Of a stretch of 64,000 bases of DNA, positions 51,701 to 63,700 are shown piece after piece. This stretch comes from Thiohalomonas sp041685045 (GTDB taxonomy: Bacteria; Pseudomonadota; Gammaproteobacteria; Thiohalomonadales; Thiohalomonadaceae), in the NCBI GenBank assembly GCA_041685045.1, contig JAWLGP010000002.1:124001-188000 (forward strand). Reading direction: 5' to 3'. How positions within the stretch are numbered: the first letter of the stretch is position 1; every line of letters begins with the position of its first letter. The translations under genes and the position numbers were made by a program. The notes under the pieces are model-generated. The model was not told the DNA's origin, ran no database searches, and saw only the letters and a list, made by a program, of their open reading frames with translations.

Positions 51701-54700
51701 TGGAGATCTACGATATAAACCTGTGGGTGCGTCCGTTCCGCTTGTCGCAACTCGCGCTCGACGCCCCGGTCTACGGCCTGGCCGTACTGGGTAACCAAAT
51801 CTTCCTTGCCGGGGATGAAGGGGGGCTGCATGTAGTTGATGCCAACGAACTCCGTGAACCGCTGCTGATTGACACCATTCCGCTATCGGCGCACCGCGCC
51901 ATGGATGTGGCGATCAACGAGAAGCTCGGGGTGATGGTAGTGGCGGCCGCCAATGACCTGGGTAGCGGCTACCTGCGCTTCTTCGACCTGCATAAGGACC
52001 AACTACCCGCCGCCGCCGGTTATCCGAATATCGCGTTCGATGGCAGCGATGCGGGCGGTCCGTTCGGCGCACCACTTGACCTGCAGTGGCAGGGCGACGA
52101 CCTCTATGTACTCTATCAGAGCGGTTCTCAGCTCTATCTTGCAGTATTCACGCATTTCGGTGAGCAGCCTGTCTACCAGGTCCACAAGTTGGAACGCGGT
52201 AAAGTCGGCAGCTATCTCTCAAGCTATACCAAGCTTTCGCTGGTGGTGCATCACGGCATGATCCATGTCACCACCGCCAGCGAGTACCTGATGTACCGCC
52301 AGGACGCCGAAGGCGGATACGAGGTGGCCTACTGGCACAACCTGGATCATAGTAACGGTGCCGAACTGCTCAGTGTCGGCGGCGCCACCATGCAGGCACA
52401 GACCGGCGGTGCGAGTACCAACAACAACCCTTATTTGGTTGCCACCGATGTTACGCCCTCCGCCGGTACGGTGCTGGCGCGCGATGAGGTGATCACCTTG
52501 CGCTTCAGCAACCTCATCAATACCAGCGACGAGCACCTTGCCGCAGCTGTCTCACTGATTGCCGCTGACGGCAACGCTGTTCCCGGGGCCGAGGTGAGCG
52601 CGGTCAATACGCTATTCGGCGCCGAGATGGAGGTGAAGATTAATGGTGATTTTGCCGGTGACTTCAGTCTGCAGGTCAGTGAGGCGCTACTCGATATCTA
52701 TGGCCACCCGCTGCTCACCCCTCTCAATATCGACTACCGGCGCAGTGCGGGGATCCGCCCCACCATCACCACAGTAGCGCGCGTCACTGAGGATGGCTTG
52801 GCCGACCATTTCTTCCACGCCAACGGCAGCGAGTATGCCGTGGTCAGCGGCGGCAACTTTGGCGCCATCCCCGAGCAGTTGGCGGTCTGGGTCGGCGATG
52901 TCAAGTTGAGCGCTGAGCAGATCCACGAACTGAGCAACGACAGGCTCACGATCTCGGTCCCTGACCTGCACCTGGGTGACGACTCCGCCAGTGTCAACCT
53001 GAAGGTCGAGCGAGTCGATCAGGGACGGAGCTACATCAGGTATGGTGCACTGACCATACTGCCGCAGATCGCGATTGACGATATATCGCCGAATACAGGA
53101 CCACCGGAGGGGGGCAACCGGGTGCACGTCTACGGCCGTGGCTTCTCCCACGACAACACCGTCTACTTCAGCGGAGCGCGTGCCGGCATCGATAAAGTCC
53201 ACGGCAGCAACCACATTGAGGTACTCGCGCCGGCGGGCAGTTTCGGCTCAGTAGAGGTGAGTATCGAGAGCGGGCGTTTCCCTGGCGAGAAGAGCTACGC
53301 CGCCAGCACCTATTTCTATACCAGCCGCAGCACCGGCAGCGTGCAGTTCCCCAATGACAAGCCCAGCCCCGTGGCCGATGTGGCGGTGCGCGATCAGCTG
53401 ATGTATGCGGTGACAGGCGGAGGCTTCGACCTGACCGGTCCGCGCGGCAGCGTGGTCAAGCGCATCCCGACCAACGTCGCGCGACTGATCCTCGCTGACC
53501 TCTCCGACCCGGTTCACCCAATCGTCCTCGCCAAAGAATTCGCCGGTGAAGAGAAGCCCTACCTGTTCGATGTGACCAACGGTCTGAACCCGGAAGGCTT
53601 CACCGATCTATCACTCTATCAGGACAACCTCATGGTGGTAGGCGGCAACCGCCTGTTCCACTTTGACCTCACACTGCCCACTGATCCGCTGTTCCTCAAC
53701 GAGCGGATACTGCCGGGCTCGCTGGCCACCGATGTGGTGGTGCGCGACGGTGTGATCTATATCGCCACCGATGAAGGAATTGATATCCACCTGTTGAAGG
53801 ACGACAAGAAGCTGTCAAACCTCAATCATGTCGATCTCGGTGTGCTCGGCTCACGCCCGGAGAAGATGTGGCTGCAGGGAGATGGCCTGTGGATGACACT
53901 CCCCGATAGGCGAGAGGTCGTCGAGATCGAGTTGGTGACCGGTGACTACAATCTGGTGCGCCGCATCAGCACCACCGACAAGGCCAAAAATCCGCTAACC
54001 CCGGCCGACCTCATGGTCTATGGCGACAAACTGCTGGTCTCTACGGGCGAAACGGCCACCGTGCAGCTCTACATGCTCAACTCGGACGATGGCGCCACGC
54101 CGGTTGCCGACCTGAAGCTGGCCTACCTGATCAGCAACGGGTCGCTGTTTGCCGGCCGCATGGAACTGGTCGGCCAGACCCTGTATGTGGCCTCGGGCCA
54201 GGGCGATCTGCAGCTGTTCGATATCTCTCCCTGGCTGAACTACCGTCTGAACGAACCGGTGAAACTGAAGAACTACTTCAGTGCCCTGGGCAACGTCACC
54301 GCCATGGACTTCACGCCGCAGGCGACCTACGTGGGAACCGTTTTCGCGTATGAAAACGGTGAGGCGGTAGAGAACCCTGTGAATAATCCTAGCCGCGTCA
54401 ACAACATCGGCGGAGGGGTGGAGACCATCCTCAACAAGCAGCTGCAGATCGTGGAGCAGCAGCCGCTGGCATCGGGTTACCTGCCCATCGACAAGCCTAT
54501 CGAGATCCAGTTCAACCGCATTCTCAACTACGCGCAGATCGAGGCGCAGGGCGATACGCTCTTCGAGCTCACTCTGGATGGTGTTCCGGTGAGCGGCTTT
54601 GTCTCGCAAACGGTGAATAACGACGGCTCGCGCCTGATCTTCCGGCCAGCCTCGGCGCTGCAGGCGGAAAAAATGTATGAGGTCCACGTCGCCGAAATGG

Positions 54701-57700
54701 TCGAAGGCCTGCACGGTGAAACCCTGGATGAGGACTACAACTTCCGCTTTGTCGCGGTCGACGAGCAACAACCGAGGATCGACAGCATTGAACCGCGAGC
54801 GGGAAGCTGGCGCGGCGGCGAGCTGATTACACTACGCGGCGATGGCTTCAGTGCAGAGTCCAAGATCGAGCTGGGCGGGGTGGCGGTTTCCACCTCGGAT
54901 GTTGTGGGCGTGACCGATATTGAGCTCAGCTTCCGCCTGCCTGCGCTGACCTCCATGCCATATGCCAACAAGCTGGTCGGCATCGCCGTGCGTAATGGGA
55001 TGCTGGAAGATTTCCAGGCCGCGGCCATCACCTATATCACCGACCCGCGCATCGAGAGCATCGGTTCCTATAATGCCGCCACCGCGGGCGTTGACAGCTC
55101 GAGGCGCAGTTTCGCCTACAACTCCGGTGGCTACTTTGCCATCTCAGGCAGGGGGCTGGGCGAGCACACCAAGGTAAGGGTGAACGGTAGGCCGGCCACC
55201 CGCCTTGGCGTGGTCTCGGCCACCACCCTGCGCGCGGCGATCCCCGATGAAACCGTAGGCCCCCTCACCGTAGAGTTGAGCAATGGCGACTTCAGCGACG
55301 ACACGGTGGTCAGCCACGCCCTCTCCATCGTGCTGGAGGGGAGGCGCTGGTTGCGGAGCATCGACACCTACTATCGCCATGGCGACCTCTTGATCTCCAC
55401 CAAGGGTGAGCGCGGCGATTTGCGTCTCTACACCACACAGGATAGCCGGCAACCGCAATTCCTCTCCAAGTATGAGGCCGGTGGGCGCATCGCCCAGGTC
55501 GACTTCTCCGGCGCCACCATGGCAGTGCTGCGCGAGGACGGTGATGTACAGGTGGTGGACATCAGCAACCTCTATGCACCCCAACTGATCAATGAACTGC
55601 CCAACGTACGCAGGCGCAGCTATCAGAATTTGCTGCTGGCGGGGCAGACCATTGCCCTGAGAAGCGACGACGGGCTCTACTACGGCCACCTGCTTAGCGA
55701 CGACCTGGCCTTGCTTTCGCTTAGCGGCGATGACGGTACACAGCCCATCATGTTGCGCGCGGATGGCAACCGCCTCTACCTGCTCTACGGCGACCGTCTC
55801 GAGCAGCGTGACATGCAGAGCCCTACAGTGACTGAGCATAGCTATTACCATGGCCTCAGCTCGGTTAGCGACCTTTCACTGAATGATGATCACCTTGTCC
55901 TGCGTGGTGCCGGGACGAGCACAGTACTAAGCCGTGCCCTGCTGGAGTCACGGGCCGCCGATCCGCTGATCGCCGTATTGCCCGGGGTCTACCATGGCAT
56001 CAACGGTGAACTGGCCATTACAGCAGGCAGCGTAGACATGCAAGTGGCCTCACTGGATTTGGATGAGGACCTTACGGCTGTCGCCACCCCGCTGGTCTCC
56101 GTCACTAAGTCGGCATCCGCATCGCAGCTCAGTTTCAACGGAGAGCTGCTGGAGTGGCGCGTGGGGGGCGACTACTACAGCACCGCGGTACCGCTGCTCA
56201 ACGCCTGGGGCGTAACCCCACGGGCCTTGTCCGCGGCAGATGCAACCCTCTCGCTAAAACTGGGCAGTGATCTTGATGCCTGGCAAGGTGTGACCATGCA
56301 GCCGCTGGCGCTGTCCACCATGCGGCCGGTCAACGGCGGAAGCCGCCTGGAAGGGCGTTCACTGACCTTCCAAAGCTTCAATGATGCCTACGTGCTGGGT
56401 GAGTCATATCGCCTTGGTATCTCCGCGGCGCCGGTCTCATCCATCGATGGCGCAGCCATCTCACTGGACTGGCCCTGGTATGTCACCACCAGCAAGCTGT
56501 TTGGTGACAGTCCCATTGAACTGAACAGCATCACGCCGCGCACATCGGCCACAGGCAGCGTGGTCAACTACACCCTCAACGGCCAGCAGTTGCAGGAGGT
56601 CACTGAACTGCAATTCGGCGATGTGGTTTTGAGTCAGGGGCAGTTCTCGGTCTCCGACAACGGACAGCAGATCAGCTTCAACGCCGCGCAGTCGACGGGC
56701 GGCTTCAAGTCGGTGATCGTGAAGGGTGCGGGGCAGCGTGCGGCCATCCCTGGCGCCGTCTCGGTGGTTGAGGCGCTGAAGATACATAAGGTCTACTCCA
56801 ACCTCAGCGCCGATACGCAAACCATCAGAGAGGGTGGCGGCAACACCATCACCGTGGTAGCCGACGGCTTGTCCCCCGATACCCGCGTGCACTTCTATCC
56901 AGCCGGGCAGGGGGCCGCACCCAGTGCGGACAACCAACGTCCCTATCTGCTGGGTGACGACCGTCTGACATTTACCGCACCCGAAGTAATCCTGGGCATG
57001 CACTATCAGGTGACCCTTGTCCGCGAGGCCACCGCGGAGCAGGAAGAGGCGACTTCAGACAACTGGCTACTGTCAAAGGACTACACCAAGCCTGCAATCA
57101 GACTGAAGAGCAGCCTGGATTACTACGAGCCCCTGATTCTAATCGCCAGTGAGGACATTCGCCTTGCCGCCGAGCCTGGCTATAGCGTTACCAAAAAGTT
57201 CCTCGACTATGAACAGCGTCCGCAAGACGAGGTCGACATCTCTGACCGTTTCGAGCTTCAAGTTGCTGGCAGCACCATTACCCTGAAATTGCGCCCGGGT
57301 ACCGCGCTGGACAACAACGCAGAGTATAAGGCAACGGTCTACGCCATCCAGGATCTGGCCGGCAACTACTATGGCGCCGGCGGCAACTACAGCAACACCT
57401 TCATCGCCGCTGACGTACTCGGGCCGTCGTACGACTCCATCTCGCTGACAAGACAGGACGGTACCCCCGTCACACTCGCGACTGAACTGAAGAAGGGAGC
57501 AAGGTACAACTTCAGCGTCAATGCCGAGGACAACTATGTCGAACCGGGCATGCTGGAGTTCAGTTATCGCTACTCCATCAACGGCGGGGCCAGCTACAGC
57601 AATGCCTGGAACCCAATCCAGAACCGCGCCTTTTCGCTTCCCATATCCCACTCAGCCACCTCCATCACCATACTGGTCAAGGTGAGTGACGGCATCAACA

Positions 57701-60700
57701 GCACCACAAGGGAGTACACGGCCTCGGTAGTGGATACCAATATCTCGCTCGCCGACGGCTCGGAGGCCTTCACCACCGATCCCGCCTGGGTGGAGGAGCT
57801 GCAGCGTGTAAAACTGAAGTTCAAGTTGGCGGGTGACGTGGGAATGATCAGCACTGCCTCGGTGCAGTTGTTCGACGGTGCCTGGAAGAACGCCACGCTT
57901 AGCGGCGACAAGTCGGAGGTCAGTTACAACTACCTCAACCCGAGTCTCAGTGAGTTGTTACCCGCAGGCAGCACGGACAGCTCGGTTACCGTACCGGTTG
58001 CCCTGCGCGTGACCTATGGCAGCAGCGGCGCAAGCAGCACTGTGCGATTCGATGAAAGCTACCTGCTTCATGCCGATCAAACGCCGCCGGAGTTTGCTAT
58101 AACCTCACCGAATACCGGAGAGTCCGTACCCAGAGGCGAGCGAGCCGATGTCTACTTCCGCGCCAGCGACTTGGCGGGCATCGCCTATGTGGAGTTGTGT
58201 CTGGACAGCTCGCTGCCAGGCGGCGATCCCTTTGCCGATGCCCTGGCGTGCAGGTACATCAGCGACGCCAGCCATTTCAGCTTTGTCGTGGGCGAGACAC
58301 AGACCGAACCCTCAGTCATCCATGCACGCGCCAAGGACAACAGCGGCAACTACAGTGATGTCGATTCCATTACCCTCTACCCCTATGACGCCACCGCGCC
58401 AAGGCCACAACTGGAAATCCTTGGCCTGGAGAACGGTACGACACTGCACGGCGGCGAAACCATCGACGTAAAGCTGCGAATGCAAGGCCTCACCCAGGCC
58501 TCCCTCTATCTCGACATCGCGGCCGACCCGGCCCATGCCGACAACCCGGCAGCCATCGCCGTCAGCCGCACCGAACAGGAACCGGAGGTGGTCGACCTTA
58601 AGGTCATCATGCCGGACGTGGCGCAGAACAGCGTACTGGTGCTGCGTGCGGAGAACCTGCACCAGGGTGAGACCGCGGTGATCCGTGACCAGCTATTCAT
58701 CAACCTGCTCGCCGATGACGGTATAGCGCAGGAAGCTGTGCTACAGCTCAGCCCCGCCACACGTGTGCTGAGCGGTACCGGGCTTTCCCTCCTGGCACCG
58801 GTTCCAGAGCAGATGGACGACATCAGCGAGGACTCCTACCTTGAGATCGTCGATCCCACCGGTAGTGTGTCGACTCGACGCCACGCACTTGGCGAGCAGC
58901 GTTTGACCTACACCACCAACAGTGTGGGTGATTCATTAAGTGTGAATGTTGAATTGCGTGACCGCTCCGGCCACAGCAAGCTAAGCAGCCGCTCCGTTGA
59001 CAAGATCGCCTACCTGCAAACACCACCTGCAACGCTCTATCGGAGCACCGTGAGCGACTCGGCAATCAGCGGGCTTGTGGTGGTGCCCGGCACTCAGCCC
59101 AAGCCATACTGGGTGGAGAACGGCCACAGCGGCGGCTACCTGCTGCGCAACGAATCCGAGGTTATCGAGCAGTCCGATAGCGGTCGCGTCGAGGGATTGT
59201 GGTTTACCGGCAGCGGCATGCTGCTGCAGCTGTGGCGAGACGGCGAGGGCTGGCTGCGTTTCCTCCCCCTGCTCGATGGCGCCTTCGCCGAGGCGGTGGA
59301 GACGCCGGTGCTTGGCGAGGTGCTTGGCGGTAACGGTGATACCCTGTTCGTAAAGTACGGGCGCACCATCACCGGGCTCCACTACAGCCGTGGCCAGTTA
59401 CTGCCGCTGGTCGGTGTCACCCTCGATGAGGAACCGCTGCAGACTCTGGTGGCGCAGCAGCGCCTGGCGGTGCTGACAAGCAGCGGCCTGCATACCATTT
59501 CACTACAGACCGATACGGCGCCATCCCTGCAACTCGTTCACAGCTGGCCGCTGGATAACGTGGCTGGCTTTGCCCTTGACGGTGGGCGACTGCTGACCTG
59601 GAGCGCGACGGCACAGGTCTCCCTCTATACCATTCAGGATGACGGCTCACTCGCTCCAAGCGCCGGGTTTACGCTGGCTGCCGTACCCCAGCAGGTGGTC
59701 TGGGATGGTGAGATCACCTGGTTCAAGCTGGACGAGGCGGCCTATGGCGAGAGCTGGCAGGCTTGGCTGGAGGATGAACACGTAGGCTCACTGTTCACTC
59801 CTATCGATAGGCTGACGATGGCCGCGGGCCGACAGTACCGGGTTATCAACAGCGACTCTGGCAATGTTATCGATGGGGTCGAGGTTGACGTGTCGGCAAC
59901 GACACCGCAGCCCGCGCTGACGCTGCACGATATGCCGTTCGGGGTGCTGCTGCGCGGTAGCGGGCTGTCACAGACGCTGGGCATGCACGGGCTCAGCTTC
60001 AGTGATGCGCAGGGGCATCTGCTGCCGGCACAGCAGCTCTGGTTTGAGGCTCCGCAACAGCTCAACGGCCAGCAGATCCCGGCGGGCCTTGCCTGGTATA
60101 TCGAGCGCCGCCACCTTGGCGGTGACATTAGCGCAACCCTTGGCGATCATGCCGGTAGCGCCTCGCAGACTCTCGCCTTCAGCCGCAGCAACGCGGCAAG
60201 CACCGATGCCCTTTGGCCGCAGCAGGATGCCGTGTTTGCCACAGACTCGCTGATCCCGCTGCACCTGCAATATGGCGCTGGCGATGCGTTGCCCTTCACC
60301 ACGCTCGACGACAACGGGGCCGCCGTGTACGGCGTACAGACCATCACCGGCGACGCCTACCACTGGCTGAACACGGATGCGCAGCCCGGGATACAGGGTT
60401 ACAGCCTCAACCACCTCGCCAGCGAGCAGCCCCAATCACTGCGTACCGAGGAGCTCAATACCACCGCCTCCATTATCCTCAGCGGAGTGCAGAACAACCA
60501 ACTCAAGCTTGAGGGGGATCTGGTCCGCTTTAACTACGAGACGGAGTACGACAGTGCCTCGCAGTCACTGAACTACATCCACTTTGGCCTCTACGACTTC
60601 AACGGCAACGAGGTCGTCTCACTACTGACTCGACAGCCGTCCGGCAGCATCGCCCTGAAGATGCCCTCGGTGGTGGCGCAGGACAACTATGTCTTTAGCG

Positions 60701-63700
60701 CGCGCGCCTTCTTCGGCGGTGACTACCGCTACACCGAGTCGAGCATCGGCATCCGCGTCGCGGCGCGTTATACAACTATCCAGCCGCGTCTGACAGGCCT
60801 TCCCGCGTTTATCTCCGAAGGCTCGGAACTGGATCTCAGTGTGTCGGACGTCGACGCCGCCTATCAGGTCTCTACCTCCGTCTTCGACCAGCAAGGAACG
60901 CTGCTGCTCGCGGGTGACCGCGTCGTGCGGGGACAACTCCCGGTGGGTCAGGGGACAGAGCAACTCACCGTGGTGGTCAACGTCAGTGACGGTTACGGTA
61001 ATGTGGCCAGTGACGAGTGGTACAGCCGGGTCCTGCCACCATTGCAGATCGCGGCGGACGCGCAGACACTGCCGTTCGACGCCGTGCTCAAGGATGTTGG
61101 CGACTACTGGTATGCCATCGGGCGCGAGCTCTACAACAAAGAGGGCAAGGTGTTCGTGGCCGATGGTGCAATCAGCGCCATGGCCCATACCGGCGACTAC
61201 CTGCTGCTGGCGGTCGACGGCTTCGGCCTCACCCTGCTGGAACGTGGCGATCCCATGCGTGTCGTCGGCCACATCAACCTGCTAGGCCGTGTCGGCCACT
61301 TGGCGGTACGAAACGACGTGATCGCCGCGGCCTCCGGTAGCGAGCTTCATAAATTCAAGCGTGTTGGAGGCGAGATCACCGCGCTTTCACAATCCAGTCT
61401 GAACAAGCCCATACTCGACCTGCGTGCCGCCGCCTCCGGTTTCGCCGTGCTCACCGAAGATGTATTGCAGCTCGACACCACCAGCTACACGCCGGCGGGG
61501 GAGGGGCGCTTCAGTGCACTCACCCTCTACCAGGGCCGGGTCTTTGCCTCCGACACCGAGGGACGGCTCTACCACTATGGCTCGGGGGCTGCGCAAGGCG
61601 TGGTGCTGGAAGGCGGCGTTACGGCGCAGGCCCTACTCAGCCTTAACGGCAAGCTGTTGGCGCTCGACGGTTTTGCCGACACGGTGAAGTTGATTGACGT
61701 CAGTAGCCGTGCCATTGGGGTCACCTCCTCGGCAAGGCTGGTGCTGCAGGATGATCTCAGCAAGGCGAGCATCGTCACCGGGCGCATTATGCTTGGCGGC
61801 GATCAGGGGCAGATCCTGCAACTGCCGAAGTATGGCCTCGACTACTTCGCCCAGTTTGACAGTAGTCGCGCTCAGAACAACGGAATCAAGGGTTATTTGG
61901 CGGATGTCGCGATTGCCAATGGCAGAGTGCTCACCGCCGCCAAAAACTACGGCGCAGTGCTTTACAGCCAGTCAGACAACAGGGAGTGGGTATCGAAAAA
62001 CCTCTATACCCCCTATACCAAGCATGTCGGCATGGCTGTCGCCAACAGCGCCTACAACTACCTGCTGCTGGAGCAGGAGCAGGCCATCGCAGTGCTAAAG
62101 GCCGATGGCGGCGAGGTCAACGTCATCAGAGAGATCGGGGCGAGCGACCTGGAGGTGGTTGGCGGCGAAGCGGTGGCCGCGGTGGCCGGCACGCTGCAGA
62201 CCATCAGCACCACCACGCATGACATCAAACGCCGCATCGAAGTCTCCAGCGATACCATCGTCGATATAACGGCGCATGGCGGGCAGGTCATCGCCTTGAC
62301 CGATTCAGGCAGGTTCTACACGGTCGATACCACCCCCGGCTCCGAGACCGTGAGCGAACTGACCTCCGTTACAGGCTATGGTGCCTCGGCGATGGTGATG
62401 GACGGCGACTACCTGTTCTTCATCCGTAGCGGGGTGCTGCACCGCCTGAACCTCACCGACTACCAACTGCATCAGTTCGCAGAGGTCGGCGGCATCGACG
62501 TGATGCAGCTGGCGCAGGGCCGACTGTGGGTGGCCTCCAGCCTCAACGGGGAACTGCGCTTGCTCGCCTACCAGCCGCACAGCATGGGGCCGGTGGCCGG
62601 GTCGCTGCTGCCGCTGCAATATGCGGCAACGGCTCTGGCGGTGGAGCAGGACCGCATTGCGGTTGCGGCCGGCGGCGATCGGTTGCAGATCCTCAGCATA
62701 CCGGCGGCGGCACAGTCGGCCTCGGCGAGCGCCACTACCCCGATCGCCGGGTCCCTCTACACAGCCGGCACCGCACTGCAAACGCAGCTTGGGGACTCTG
62801 GCATCAACGCCGCCTCCTACTTCATCAACGGCAAGCGAGTCGCAACCGATGTGGAGCCTCCCTTCTACGGACGTATCGACCTGCGCGAATGGTTCAGTGC
62901 CGATCAGGTGTTTGACTTCTCGGTTCAGCTCGAGACGGTGCACGGTGAGATCGTCCGCTCTCTGGACAGGGCCCTGCAGTTGCACGACACAGGGACCGTG
63001 GCCAACAACTACACCGTTTCCCTCGACTACGACGAGCACAGCTGGCTGCCTGCGCCGTTGGATGTCGCCGTCGAAGTGACCGGCAGCTCGCAGCCGATTG
63101 CACAGATCGAACTGCTGATGTCGCCGAACGGAGAGGACCAGTGGCAGCGTATCGGCCTCTACCGTGGCGCCGACTACACAGTGAGCCTCCACTATGGAAC
63201 CGATCGCTCCGGCTACTCGCTCAAGGCACGCGCGGTGGATGTGTTCGGAAATGCCCGCGAGTCGGCGGTACGCAAGTTCTATCGCCACCACGACAATATC
63301 GCACCGGAGATCTCCAGGCTGGTAATCGAGGGCGACACAACCTATCCGGATGAAAACAAGGCTGTCGCCGGCTACGCATTCGACGTGGTAGTGACCCTCG
63401 GCGATGAGGGGGGCGGCATCGCGCAGGCAACGCTGCGCCGTGACGCCGAAGTCGTCGCCATCGCCTATGAGGCGGCATCGCTGCGCTACCGCCATCTTGA
63501 CGCAAAGGTAGGCAGCTACAGCTATACCCTGGATGTGACCGACAGGTCGGGCAATGCCGCTACCAAGTCGCTTCTCGTCACCGTGGTGCAGGATCAGCCG
63601 CCGGTGATCACCGCACTCAGCGTGCCCTCCACGGTAAGGGAGCAGTCGCAGTTCGAGATCAAGCTCTCGGCCAACGACGAGGTGGCGCTGTCGACGGTAG

